Part shown: positions 44,240-53,117 of the stretch, in pieces
Position numbering within the stretch: the stretch's first letter is position 1
Layout: every line of letters starts with the position of its first letter
DNA from: Actinoplanes sp. L3-i22
Lineage (GTDB): Bacteria; Actinomycetota; Actinomycetes; Mycobacteriales; Micromonosporaceae
Assembly (NCBI RefSeq): GCF_019704555.1
Contig: NZ_AP024745.1
Coordinates: 5,650,501-5,714,500, forward strand
DNA length: 64,000 nt
Direction of reading: 5' to 3'
Notes under the pieces: model-generated
Told to the model about the DNA's origin: nothing
Seen by the model: only the letters and a program-made list of their open reading frames with translations
The model's database searches: none
Position numbers and translations under genes: made by a program

Positions 44240-45262
44240 ATGACCAGGGCAGACAGGCCGACGATCCGGGATGTCGCGCGCGCCGCCGGTGTTTCCAAAG
44301 GCACCGTCTCCTTCGCCCTCAACGGCCGCCCCGGCGTCTCCGAGGACACCAGGGCACGGATCCTGGCCGCCGCCCGGGAGCTCGGCTGGACGCCCAGCGC
44401 CAAGGCCCGCGCCCTGTCGATCTCCCGCTCGTTCGCCGTCGGTCTGGTGCTGGCCCGCGAGCCGGAGCTGCTCGGCGCCGACCCGTTCTTCCCGGCCTTC
44501 ATCGCCGGCGTCGAGCGCACCCTCTCCGATCGCGGTCAGGCGCTGGTCCTGCAGGTGGTGCCGGAGGCCGAGGAGGAGGCGGGCTACCGGCGGCTGGCCG
44601 GCGCCGGCCGGGTCGACGGGGTGTTCCTGCTCGATCTGCGCGTCGTCGACCCGCGGTTCGCGCTGCTCGTGGAGCTGGGTCTGCCGGCCGTCTCGATCGC
44701 CCGGCCGGACGTGCCCAGCGGTTTCCCGGCGGTGCTGGTCGACGACCGGCCGGGGATCGCCGCCACCGTGCGGCACCTGGCCGGCCTCGGGCACCGGCGG
44801 ATCGCACACGTCGCCGGGCCGGCCCACTTCCTGCACGGGTCGCGGCGGGCCCGGGCGTTCGCGGAGGCCCTCGCGGAGGCCGGGCTGCCGCCCGGCGCGG
44901 TGGTCGAGGCCGATTTCTCGGCGGCGGGCGGGGCGGCGGCCACCCGCGAACTGTTGACCGGCGACGAGCGGCCCACCGCGATCGTCTACGCCAACGACCT
45001 GATGGCCATCGCCGGGCTGGCGGTCGCGCACGAGTACGGCCTGGCCGTCCCGGCGCAACTGTCGGTGACCGGATTCGACGACACCGAGCTGGCGGGTCAT
45101 GTCCGCCCCGCGCTCACCAGCGTGCGCACCGACCCGTACCTCTGGGGCCGTCAGGCCGCGCTGGCCCTGCTTGCTCTCATCGAAGGCGGGACGGTCGACG
45201 ACGTTCCCGTGCCCGCCGCCCACCTGGTGATCCGGGCGTCCACCGGACCGCCATCACCGTAA
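44240..45262 (+). CDS. LacI-family repressor of a sugar operon
   Basis: The 340-aa repressor has the LacI helix-turn-helix and hinge (TIRDVARAAGVSKGTVSFAL, then PSAKARALSISRS) and a periplasmic-binding-like sugar domain with late TAIVYANDLMAIAGL and LSVTGFDDTEL motifs. It is 17 bp upstream of the sugar-binding protein gene and heads the ABC operon. Operator-like repeats at its own promoter suggest that it controls the whole unit. The inducer is probably the transported oligosaccharide. The ATG at 44240 has AGGGGCGG upstream. Confidence 0.94.
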   Translation: MTRADRPTIRDVARAAGVSKGTVSFALNGRPGVSEDTRARILAAARELGWTPSAKARALSISRSFAVGLVLAREPELLGADPFFPAFIAGVERTLSDRGQALVLQVVPEAEEEAGYRRLAGAGRVDGVFLLDLRVVDPRFALLVELGLPAVSIARPDVPSGFPAVLVDDRPGIAATVRHLAGLGHRRIAHVAGPAHFLHGSRRARAFAEALAEAGLPPGAVVEADFSAAGGAAATRELLTGDERPTAIVYANDLMAIAGLAVAHEYGLAVPAQLSVTGFDDTELAGHVRPALTSVRTDPYLWGRQAALALLALIEGGTVDDVPVPAAHLVIRASTGPPSP

Positions 45263-45279
45263 GTGGAACGGAGAAGCCA

Positions 45280-46566
45280 ATGAAACGCATGTTCCCAGCG
45301 GCCGTTCTCACCGTCTCCCTCATCCTCACGGCCGGCTGCGACGGCAGCGGCGGCGGCAACGCCGAGCAGGCCAACGCGGCCACCGGCCCGATCACCATCT
45401 GGCTCTCCAACAACCAGGAGGAGCTGGCCTGGGGCAAGGCCATGGTCGAGGCGTGGAACGCGCAGCACGCCGACCAGAAGATCACCTCGCAGGAGATCCC
45501 GGCCGGCAAGAGCTCGGAGGAGGTGATCGGCGCCGCGATCACCGCCGGCAACGCGCCGTGCCTGATCTTCAACACCGCGCCGGCCGCGGTACCGCAGTTC
45601 CAGAAGCAGGGTGGTCTGGTCGCGCTCGACTCGTTCGCCGGCGGCGCGCAGTACATCGCCGACCGCACCGGCGACACCGCGCAGCAGTACAAGTCGCCGG
45701 ACGGCAAGTTCTACCAGATGCCGTGGAAGTCCAACCCGGTCATGATCTTCTACAACAAGGACATCTTCGCCAAGGCCGGGCTCGACCCCGAAAAACCCAC
45801 CCTTGCGACGTACGGCGATTTCCTGACCGCCGCCCGCAAAATCAAGTCCTCCGGAGCCGCGCCGGCCGCCATCTACCCCGCGCCGAGCAGCGAGTTCTTC
45901 CAGTCCTGGTTCGACTTCTACCCGCTGTTCGTGGCCGAGACCGACGGCACCCAGCTGGTCCAGGACGGCAAGGCCCAGTTCAACTCCCCGCAGGGCCAGG
46001 CCGTCGCCGCCTTCTGGAAGACGCTGTACGACGAGGGCCTGGCGCCCAAGGAGACGTACAACGGCGACTCGTTCGCCGACCAGAAGGCCGCCATGGCGAT
46101 CGTCGGCCCGTGGGCGATCAAGGTCTACGGCGACAAGGTGAAGTGGGGCGCGGTGCCGGTGCCGACCTCCACCGGGAAGCCCGCCGCGCAGATCAAGACG
46201 TTCAGCGACGCGAAGAACGTGGCGATGTACAGCGCCTGCCAGAACCGCGCCACCGCGTGGGAGGTGCTGAAGTTCGCCACCGGTAAGGAGCAGGACGGCA
46301 AGCTGCTGGACGCGACCGGGCAGATGCCGCTGCGCAAGGACCTGCCGGCCGCCTACCCGGACTACTTCGCCAAGAACGCCGCCTACCAGCAGTTCGCCGA
46401 CCAGGCCGCGCGGACCGTCGAGGTGCCCAACGTGCCGAACTCGGTGGCCATCTGGCAGACGTTCCGGGACGCGTACTCGCAATCGGTGATCTTCGGGAAG
46501 CAGCCGGTCGCCGACGCCTTCGCCGGCGCGGCCCAGAAGGTCGACAAGCTCGCCGCCGGGTCATGA
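45280..46566 (+). CDS. ABC sugar-binding lipoprotein
   Basis: The 428-aa protein has a lipoprotein signal with LILTAGC (Cys at residue 20) and the fold of family-1 solute-binding proteins: ITIWLSNNQEELAWGK, then KFYQMPWKSNPVMIFYNKDI, then GPWAIKVYGDKVKWGAVPVP. It collects an oligosaccharide outside the membrane and delivers it to the two permeases that follow. The GH130 enzyme downstream suggests a mannoside-type ligand. The ATG at 45280 follows GGAACGGAGAAG. The stop overlaps the next start by 4 bp. Confidence 0.94.
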   Translation: MKRMFPAAVLTVSLILTAGCDGSGGGNAEQANAATGPITIWLSNNQEELAWGKAMVEAWNAQHADQKITSQEIPAGKSSEEVIGAAITAGNAPCLIFNTAPAAVPQFQKQGGLVALDSFAGGAQYIADRTGDTAQQYKSPDGKFYQMPWKSNPVMIFYNKDIFAKAGLDPEKPTLATYGDFLTAARKIKSSGAAPAAIYPAPSSEFFQSWFDFYPLFVAETDGTQLVQDGKAQFNSPQGQAVAAFWKTLYDEGLAPKETYNGDSFADQKAAMAIVGPWAIKVYGDKVKWGAVPVPTSTGKPAAQIKTFSDAKNVAMYSACQNRATAWEVLKFATGKEQDGKLLDATGQMPLRKDLPAAYPDYFAKNAAYQQFADQAARTVEVPNVPNSVAIWQTFRDAYSQSVIFGKQPVADAFAGAAQKVDKLAAGS

Positions 46567-47441
46567 GAGCCCTGCTCGGCCGCCATCCGGTGGGCCTGGT
46601 CCTGGCTGCCCCGTACGCGCTCTACCTCGCCGTGATCTTCGCCTATCCGTTCGGGTTCGCGGTGTGGATGAGCTTCCACGACTACTTCTTCGCGGCGCCG
46701 GGCGCGATCGTCGACCACCCGTTCGTCGGGCTGGACAACTACCGGGCGGTGCTGTCCGATCCTGCGGTCCGGCAGGCGTTCGAGAACATCGGGGTCTTCC
46801 TGGTGATCAACGTCCCGCTGACCACCGGGCTGGCGATCGTGCTGGCGGTCGCGCTCAACCAGGCGGTGCACGCCCGGACGTTCCTGCGGGTCTCGTTCTA
46901 CGTGCCGTACGTGACCGCCAGCGTCGCCGTGGTCGGGGTGTGGCTGTTCCTGTTCACCTCCGGCGGCCTGGTCAACTCCGTGCTCGGCCCGCTGGCGCCG
47001 GACCCGTCCTGGCTGGTCAACGAGCACCTGGCGATGCCGGTCATCGCGCTGTTCGTGACCTGGAAGCAGCTCGGCTTCTTCATCCTGCTCTACCTGGCCG
47101 CGCTGCAGAACGTGCCCAAGGAGCTCTACGAGTCGGCGTCGGTGGACGGCGCCAACGGCTGGCACCGGTTCTGGTCGGTGACCGTGCCGGCGGTCCGCCC
47201 GGCGACCGCGCTCGTGGTGATCCTGGCGCTGATCACCGGGGCGAACCTGTTCACCGAGCCGTACCTGCTGACCGGCGGGGGCGGCCCGAACGGCAGCTCG
47301 GCCTCGCCGGTGCTGGTGATGTATCAGCGTGGCATCCAGCAGGGCGAGCCGGATTTCGCCGCCGCCCTGGGCGTGCTCCTCGTGATCGGCGTGCTGTTCG
47401 TCGCGTACGTCAATCGCCGTTTCATCGAAGGGAAGGACTGA
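46563..47441 (+). CDS. ABC sugar permease, MalF-like
   Basis: The 292-aa permease has six membrane helices and the ATPase-coupling EAA loop ESASVDGANGWHRFWSVTVP (about residues 191-210), followed by the usual LALITGANLFTEPY. The ATG overlaps the binding-protein stop (ATGA). It forms the channel with the next gene. No ATPase gene is in the operon, so a shared MsmK-type ATPase must energise transport, which is usual in actinobacteria. Confidence 0.94.
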   Translation: MRALLGRHPVGLVLAAPYALYLAVIFAYPFGFAVWMSFHDYFFAAPGAIVDHPFVGLDNYRAVLSDPAVRQAFENIGVFLVINVPLTTGLAIVLAVALNQAVHARTFLRVSFYVPYVTASVAVVGVWLFLFTSGGLVNSVLGPLAPDPSWLVNEHLAMPVIALFVTWKQLGFFILLYLAALQNVPKELYESASVDGANGWHRFWSVTVPAVRPATALVVILALITGANLFTEPYLLTGGGGPNGSSASPVLVMYQRGIQQGEPDFAAALGVLLVIGVLFVAYVNRRFIEGKD

Positions 47442-47442
47442 G

Positions 47443-48273
47443 ATGGGGCGCTGGCCCACGGCGGTGCGCTATGTTCTGCTCTTTCTCGGCGCACTGATCT
47501 TCCTGTTCCCGTTCTACTACATGCTGATCGGCTCGCTGCAGGCCGCGCCGGACACCTCGGTGCGCGGCGCGTTCCCGACCTCCGGGCTGACCCTGGACAA
47601 CTATCGGGACATCAACTCGCGGGTCGACCTGCTGCGCTCGCTGGTCAACTCCGGGATCTTCACCGGCGGCGTGCTGCTCGGGACGGTCGTGTTCGGCGTG
47701 CTCGCCGGCTACGCGCTGGCCCGGCTGCGCTTCCGCGGGCGGGGCACCCTGTTCGTGCTCGTGCTGCTGGTCCAGGTGATCCCGTTCCAACTCCTGCTGA
47801 TTCCGCTGTACGTGTTGATCGTGCGCGGCTACGGTCTGGCCGACAGCTACCTGGGCATGATCCTGCCGTTCGCGATCAACACCACGGCGGTCTTCGTCTT
47901 CCGGCAGTTCTTCCTGCAACTGCCCGACGAGCTGTTCGCGGCCGCCCGCCTCGACGGGGCCGGTGAGCTGCGGATCCTGTGGTCGGTGGCGCTGCCGCTG
48001 GTCCGCCCGGCGCTGCTGACCGCGCTGCTGCTGACCTTCATCGGCCCGTGGAACGAGTTCCTGTGGCCGTTCCTGGTCACCAAGAACGCGGACATGCAGC
48101 CCCTCGCGGTCTCGCTCGCGAACTACATCAGCAACGTGTCCGCGCGGGCCGCCAACCCGTTCGGCGCGATCCTGGCCGGCGCGTGCGTGCTGGCCGCCCC
48201 GGCGGTCGCGCTGTTCGTCGCGTTCCAGCGGCAGTTCATCTCGACCGACCTCGGTTCCGGCGTGAAGGGCTGA
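47443..48273 (+). CDS. ABC sugar permease, MalG-like
   Basis: The 276-aa permease has six helices and the EAA loop AARLDGAGELRILWSVALPL (about residues 167-186). FIGPWNEFLWPFLVTKN follows, typical of MalG partners. The gene begins 1 bp after the stop of the first permease. The two together import the sugar bound by the lipoprotein. The GH130 gene follows after 1 bp, so the whole run is one transcript. Confidence 0.94.
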   Translation: MGRWPTAVRYVLLFLGALIFLFPFYYMLIGSLQAAPDTSVRGAFPTSGLTLDNYRDINSRVDLLRSLVNSGIFTGGVLLGTVVFGVLAGYALARLRFRGRGTLFVLVLLVQVIPFQLLLIPLYVLIVRGYGLADSYLGMILPFAINTTAVFVFRQFFLQLPDELFAAARLDGAGELRILWSVALPLVRPALLTALLLTFIGPWNEFLWPFLVTKNADMQPLAVSLANYISNVSARAANPFGAILAGACVLAAPAVALFVAFQRQFISTDLGSGVKG

Positions 48274-48274
48274 G

Positions 48275-49426
48275 ATGCTTCCCTACACGCTGACCCGGCT
48301 CGGTGTCGTCATGACGCCCGACCCCGCGGATCCGCTGGAGGCCGAGGGGGTGCTCAACCCGGCCAGCGGGCGCACCCCCGACGGCCGGCTGTGCCTGCTG
48401 CCGCGGATGGTGGCGCCGGGCAACGTGTCGCGGGTCGGGCTCGCCGAGGTCGAGCTGCGCGACGGCGTGCCGGTCGGGGTCCGGCGCCGCGGCATCGTGC
48501 TGGCCCCCGACGAGGGCTGGGAGCGCGGGCGCGCCAACGCCGGGGTGGAGGATCCGCGGACGACGTGGGTGCCCCGCCTCGGCCGGCACGTGATGACCTA
48601 TGTGGCGTTCGGGCCGCTCGGGCCCCGGCTCGCGCTGGCCGTCTCCGCGGACCTGCGGTCGTGGCGGCGGCTCGGGCCGGTGCAGTTCACCTACCAGCCC
48701 GGGCTGGACACCGACCTCAACCTGTTCCCGAACAAGGACGCGGTGTTCTTCCCCGAGCCGGTGCCCGGCCCGGACGGCCGCCCGAGCTACGCGATGCTCC
48801 ACCGCCCGATGTGGGACCTGGGCTGGTTCCGGCCCGGCGAGGGCGTGCACCTGCCGGCCGGGATCACCGACGAGCGGTACGGCATCTGGATCTCCTACGT
48901 GCCGGCGGCGGAGGTCGAGGCGGACCTCACCGCCCTGGTCCGGCCGCGGGACCACCGGTGTGTGGCGCTGCCGGAGTATCCGTACGAACAGCTGAAGATC
49001 GGGGCCGGCCCGCCGCCGCTGCGGGTGCCCGAGGGCTGGCTGCTGATCCACCACGGGGTCACCGGCTACATCCCGCCCGGTTTCGACCCGAAGGGGCAGC
49101 GGGTCAACTACGCGGCCGGGGCGATGCTGCTCGACCCGGCCGACCCGGGCCGCGTGCTCGACCGCACCGCCGAACCGATCTTCGTGTCGGAGACCGCCGG
49201 CGAGCGGACCGGGAACGTGCCGAACGTCGTCTTCCCCACCGCCATCGAGCAGGTCGACGGTGTCCACTATGTCTTCTACGGCATGGCGGACAGCCGGATC
49301 GGCGTCGCTCGCCTGGACCGCGTCCGGTCCACCGCCGAAGTCGAAGGAGTGCACCGTGAAGCGCCGATCCCTGTTGCTGGGCAGCGGCATCGCCCTGAGC
49401 GCACCACTGCTGAGCCCGGCGCGTAG
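48275..49426 (+). CDS. GH130-family mannoside phosphorylase/hydrolase
   Basis: The 383-aa protein has the five-bladed propeller pattern of GH130: LNPASGRTPDGRLCLLPRM, the catalytic Asp in AGVEDPRTTW (about residue 91), KDAVFFPEP, and YVFYGMADSRIGVARL near the end. GH130 members cleave or phosphorolyse beta-mannosides inside the cell, which points to mannan or N-glycan-derived sugars as the operon's substrate. The exact linkage is not readable. The last 23 codons overlap the start of the next gene by 71 bp in another frame, so its tail may be non-essential. Confidence 0.9.
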   Translation: MLPYTLTRLGVVMTPDPADPLEAEGVLNPASGRTPDGRLCLLPRMVAPGNVSRVGLAEVELRDGVPVGVRRRGIVLAPDEGWERGRANAGVEDPRTTWVPRLGRHVMTYVAFGPLGPRLALAVSADLRSWRRLGPVQFTYQPGLDTDLNLFPNKDAVFFPEPVPGPDGRPSYAMLHRPMWDLGWFRPGEGVHLPAGITDERYGIWISYVPAAEVEADLTALVRPRDHRCVALPEYPYEQLKIGAGPPPLRVPEGWLLIHHGVTGYIPPGFDPKGQRVNYAAGAMLLDPADPGRVLDRTAEPIFVSETAGERTGNVPNVVFPTAIEQVDGVHYVFYGMADSRIGVARLDRVRSTAEVEGVHREAPIPVAGQRHRPERTTAEPGA

Positions 49427-51335
49427 CCTCGCGACGCCCGCGCTCCTGGCCAACACCGCCCACCTCGACTTCCTGCGCGACGCCGTGACCCCGCCCGTCC
49501 AGGGTGGCCACACCACGTACCGGCCGGCGGAGGCGATCGGCGTGCTGTGGACCTACGCCGAGCCGAATCCGGACGGCACCTACCGGCGGATCGGCGGCGG
49601 CCCGTACGACCCGGCCACCGGGACGTATGGGCAGGGCGCGTTCAACGCCGACGACATCGCCCGGGCCGCGGTGGTGTACCTGCGGCACTGGCGGCAGACC
49701 GGCTCGTCGCGCAGCCGGTCCGCCGCCTATGAGCTGCTCCGCGGCCTGGCGTATTTCCAGACCACCACCTCCGGGTACGTCGTCCTGTGGATGCAGCCGG
49801 ACGGGACGCTCAACCCCAGCCCGGTGCCGGTCGAGCTGCCCGACCCGTCCGACAGCGGGCCGTCGTACTGGCTGGCCCGCGCGATCTGGGCGCTGGGGGA
49901 GGGGTACGCCGCGTTCCGCCACGACGACCCGCCGTTCGCGGCCTTCCTGCGGCAGCGGCTCGACCGGGCGATCGGGGCGCTCGACCTGTCCGGATACGGC
50001 ACCTGGCAGGTCGTCGACGGCGTCCGCCGGCCCGCGTGGCTGGTCGTCGACGGCGCCGACGCCAGCGCCGAGGCGGTGCTCGGGCTGGCCGCGTATGCCG
50101 AGGCCGGCGGCACCCCGGCCGCCCGGCGCGCCCTGCGGCAGTTGGCCGAGGGGATCGCGGCGCTGGCCGGGGGCGACCCGCGGGACTGGCCGTTCGGCGC
50201 GGTCCTGCCCTGGGCGCTGTCACTGTCGGACTGGCACGCCTGGGCGTCCCAGATGCCGGCCGCGCTGGCCCGGGCCGGCCGGGTGCTCGGCGACGAGCGC
50301 CTGGTGCGACCCGCGGTGACCGACGCGGCCGTCTTCACGCCGTGGCTGCTCACCTCGGGCGGCCCGGACAACGGGCGGTTGCCGGCCCGGATCGACCGGA
50401 ACCAGATCGCGTACGGAATCGACTCGCGCGTCCAGTCGCTGCTGGCCGTGGCCGCCGCCACCGGCCGTTCCGGCTTCCGGCAGCTGGCCGGCATCGTCGC
50501 GGCCTGGTACTTCGGCGCCAACGGCGCCGGGCTGCCCGCCTACGATCCGGCGACCGGCCGCACGGTGGACGGCATCGCCGCCGACGGGTCGGTCAACCGC
50601 AACGGCGGTGCCGAGTCCACCATCCACGGCCTGCTCAGCATGCTCGCCCTCGACGCTCATCCGGACGTGGCCGAGCTGGCCACCCAGGGCCGCGTCGTCG
50701 AGCGGGTCGGCACGACCACCGTGGAGGCCGAGTCCGCGGTGCTGGGCGGTGGTGCCACGGTCGTCACCCCGGCGTCGCCGTGGACCGGCGAGTCCCAGTT
50801 CAGCGGCGACCGGTACGTACGCCTGCCGGCCGGCGCGACCGCCCGGTTCACGCTGCCTTCGGCCGACCAGCCGCGGCTGGTGCTCGCGATCGCCGACCTG
50901 CGACCGGGCAGCGCGGCCGTCACCCGGTGGACCGCCGGCGGGCCGTCGCTGGGCACCGTGCGGCACGGCGCGATCGGCCCGCAGGGCGCGTCCCCGGCGC
51001 CGGGCGCGCTGCTGCCGGTCACCCTGCCGGGCGAGCTGCCGCCGGGCCGGAGCGACCTGTCGGCCACCGCGGCCGGCGGCGAGGCCGTGCTCGACGCGGT
51101 GCTCCTGGAGCCGCTGATCTCCCGCTACGTGATCGCCGGGGCGACCCGGACCACGGCCCTGCTCCGCAGCGCCGCCCGCGACCCGCGGACCGTGACCGTC
51201 CCGGTCCCCGGCGCCGGCCCCGCCACGGTCGAGACCTACGACGCCGCGGGTATCCGCCGCCTGCGGACCAGCGCCGCCGGGGCGACCGTCCGCGCGGTGG
51301 TGCTGCCCGGCGGTTTCACCGTGATCCGGCGCTGA
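49356..51335 (+). CDS. Tat-exported six-hairpin-type glycan protein with CBM-like domain
   Basis: The 659-aa protein starts with GTG at 49356, with AAGGAG 6 bp before it, inside the end of the GH130 gene. KRRSLLLGSG is a twin-arginine-like signal. Residues of about 40-450 look like an alpha/alpha barrel of helical pairs, with SGPSYWLARAIWALGEGYAA and GGAESTIHGLLSMLALDAHP as conserved-looking blocks. Residues of about 455-560 form a beta-sandwich like CBM35/CBM6 (TTVEAESAVLGGGATV). I do not recognise an assigned GH family. Being last in the sugar operon, it may trim glycan outside the cell before import. Confidence 0.82.
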   Translation: MKRRSLLLGSGIALSAPLLSPARSLATPALLANTAHLDFLRDAVTPPVQGGHTTYRPAEAIGVLWTYAEPNPDGTYRRIGGGPYDPATGTYGQGAFNADDIARAAVVYLRHWRQTGSSRSRSAAYELLRGLAYFQTTTSGYVVLWMQPDGTLNPSPVPVELPDPSDSGPSYWLARAIWALGEGYAAFRHDDPPFAAFLRQRLDRAIGALDLSGYGTWQVVDGVRRPAWLVVDGADASAEAVLGLAAYAEAGGTPAARRALRQLAEGIAALAGGDPRDWPFGAVLPWALSLSDWHAWASQMPAALARAGRVLGDERLVRPAVTDAAVFTPWLLTSGGPDNGRLPARIDRNQIAYGIDSRVQSLLAVAAATGRSGFRQLAGIVAAWYFGANGAGLPAYDPATGRTVDGIAADGSVNRNGGAESTIHGLLSMLALDAHPDVAELATQGRVVERVGTTTVEAESAVLGGGATVVTPASPWTGESQFSGDRYVRLPAGATARFTLPSADQPRLVLAIADLRPGSAAVTRWTAGGPSLGTVRHGAIGPQGASPAPGALLPVTLPGELPPGRSDLSATAAGGEAVLDAVLLEPLISRYVIAGATRTTALLRSAARDPRTVTVPVPGAGPATVETYDAAGIRRLRTSAAGATVRAVVLPGGFTVIRR

Positions 51336-52298
51336 TCAGCGGAACGAGACCCGGTAGGCCTGCGGGGGCACGCCCACCACCCGGCGGAAGTGCGGGCGCA
51401 TCGCGACCCCGTCGGAGAACCCGCAGGCCCGGGCGACCGCGTCGATCGGCAGCGGGGTCGCCGAGAGCAACTGCTGGGCGCGCAGGATCCGCTGGTACAG
51501 CAGCCACTGCAGCGGGGAGCAGCCGGCCGCGTCCCGGAAGTGCCGGTCGAAGCTGCGGCGGCTCAGGTGCGCGACGCCGGCCAGCGCGGCCACGTCCAGC
51601 TCCCGGTCGTCGAGGTGCTCCAGGGCGTGGCGCATCGCGGCGGCGACCGGCTCGCCGCCGCCCGGGTCGGGCACCGGGCGCTCGATGAACTGGGCCTGCC
51701 CGCCGGCCCGTTGCGGGGCGACGACCAGGGCGCGGGCCGCCGTGTTCGCCACCTCCGGGCCGTGGTCGCGGCGCAGCAGGTGCAGGCACGCGTCCAGCCC
51801 GGCGGCGCTGCCCGCGCTGGTCACGACGGTGCCCTCGTCGACGAACAGCACGTCCGGCAGCACCTCGACGGCCGGATAGGCGGCGGTGAACTCGCCCATG
51901 CACAGCCAGTGCGTGGTGGCCCGCCGCCCGTCCAGCAGACCCGCCTCGGCCAGCACGAACGCGCCCAGGCAGAGCCCGACCACGGTCGCGCCGCCGGCGT
52001 GCGCGCGACGCAGCAGGTCGAGCACCGCGGGGGCGACCGGCGGGCCGCCGGGCAGCCGCCAGCCGGGCACGATGATCAGGCCGGCCGCGTCCAGGTCGCC
52101 GACCTCGCAGGGGGCGCTCATCGCGATGCCGGCGCTGGTGCTGAGCGGCCCGGGGTGCTCGCCGGCCACCCGGACCTCGAAGCGGGGGCCGCCGCGCGCG
52201 GTGTGATCGATGCCGAACACCCGCGGCGCCACCGCCACCTCGAGCATCGGCGCGCCGTCGCCGATCACGATCCCCACGGTCGTCGGACTGCGTGTCAT
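51336..52298 (-). CDS. GlxA-type AraC regulator
   Basis: The 320-aa protein has an N-terminal DJ-1/PfpI-like domain with the elbow Cys in VVGLCLGAFVLAEAG, and a C-terminal AraC helix-turn-helix (HLSRRSFDRHFRD, then IDAVARACGFSDGVAMRPHF). It is divergent from an MBL-fold gene 71 bp away, its likely target. It converges on the sugar operon with abutting stops (TGATCA). It is a paralogue of the regulator at 33.1 kb with the same regulator/target layout. Confidence 0.92.
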   Translation of the reverse strand: MTRSPTTVGIVIGDGAPMLEVAVAPRVFGIDHTARGGPRFEVRVAGEHPGPLSTSAGIAMSAPCEVGDLDAAGLIIVPGWRLPGGPPVAPAVLDLLRRAHAGGATVVGLCLGAFVLAEAGLLDGRRATTHWLCMGEFTAAYPAVEVLPDVLFVDEGTVVTSAGSAAGLDACLHLLRRDHGPEVANTAARALVVAPQRAGGQAQFIERPVPDPGGGEPVAAAMRHALEHLDDRELDVAALAGVAHLSRRSFDRHFRDAAGCSPLQWLLYQRILRAQQLLSATPLPIDAVARACGFSDGVAMRPHFRRVVGVPPQAYRVSFR

Positions 52299-52369
52299 GG
52301 CTTGAACCTATCGCAGGATGGCTTTCCGGCCACTCTCGCCCGACGGCGGACCAGGGCCAGACTCGACCC

Positions 52370-53089
52370 ATGACATTCGAGATCAAGGCGTACGGCGGTC
52401 CGACCGTCCAGTTCCGCTACGGCACCCTGACCGTGCTGACCGACCCGACGTTCGACGCGCCCGGGGACTACCCGATCGGCGACCGGGCACTGACCAAGAC
52501 CGCCCCGGCGAACGGCACGCCCGGCCCGGTCGACCTGGTGCTGCTCTCGCACGACGAGCACCCGGACAACCTCGACCACGCCGGGCGGGCGCTGCTGGCC
52601 ACGGTGCCGCTGGTGCTGAGCACGCCGGGGGCGGCCGAGCGGATCGGCGCGCCGGTGCGCGGCCTGGACGACTGGGAGAGCACGGTCGTCGGCGCGGTGC
52701 GGGTCACCGCCGTGCCCGCGCAGCACGGTCCGGAGGGCGTCCTGCACCTGACCGGGGCGGTGGCCGGGTTCGTGCTCGAGGGCGAGGGCCTGCCGACGGT
52801 GTACGTGAGCGGCGACAACGCCTCGCTGCGCGTGGTGGAGGAGATCGCCGGCCGGTTCCCGGCGATCGACGTCGCGATCCTGTTCGGTGGTGCCGCCAAG
52901 ACCGCGCTGGTCGGCGACGCCACCCTGACGCTGACCGCGGCCGAGATGGCCACCGCCGCGCGGATCCTCGGCGCCACCAGCGTCTACGCCGCGCACGTGG
53001 ACAGCTGGGCGCACTTCACCGAGGGCATCGACGAGGTGCGCAAGGCGTTCGCGGCGGCCGGGCTGAGCGGCGTCCTGCGCGAGGCCTGA
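52370..53089 (+). CDS. MBL-fold metal-dependent hydrolase, UlaG-like
   Basis: The 239-aa protein has the beta-lactamase-fold layout with LLSHDEHPDNLDHAG, an HxxHxDxxxH-type site like that of UlaG-related proteins, then VPAQHGPEG, VSGDNASL and a late His in YAAHVDSWAHF. It begins with the short beta strands EIKAYGGPTVQF. The substrate is unknown. The ATG at 52370 is preferred; an upstream in-frame start at 52292 lies inside the regulator's 5' end. It is divergent from the GlxA-type regulator. Confidence 0.88.
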   Translation: MTFEIKAYGGPTVQFRYGTLTVLTDPTFDAPGDYPIGDRALTKTAPANGTPGPVDLVLLSHDEHPDNLDHAGRALLATVPLVLSTPGAAERIGAPVRGLDDWESTVVGAVRVTAVPAQHGPEGVLHLTGAVAGFVLEGEGLPTVYVSGDNASLRVVEEIAGRFPAIDVAILFGGAAKTALVGDATLTLTAAEMATAARILGATSVYAAHVDSWAHFTEGIDEVRKAFAAAGLSGVLREA

Positions 53090-53117
53090 GCGGGGTGCTG
53101 CGCGTGGCCTGAGCCGG

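Noticed and set aside
48275..49426. A frameshift joining GH130 to the secreted protein
   Set aside because: The secreted protein has its own ribosome-binding site and twin-arginine signal, so two overlapping genes fit better than one broken gene.
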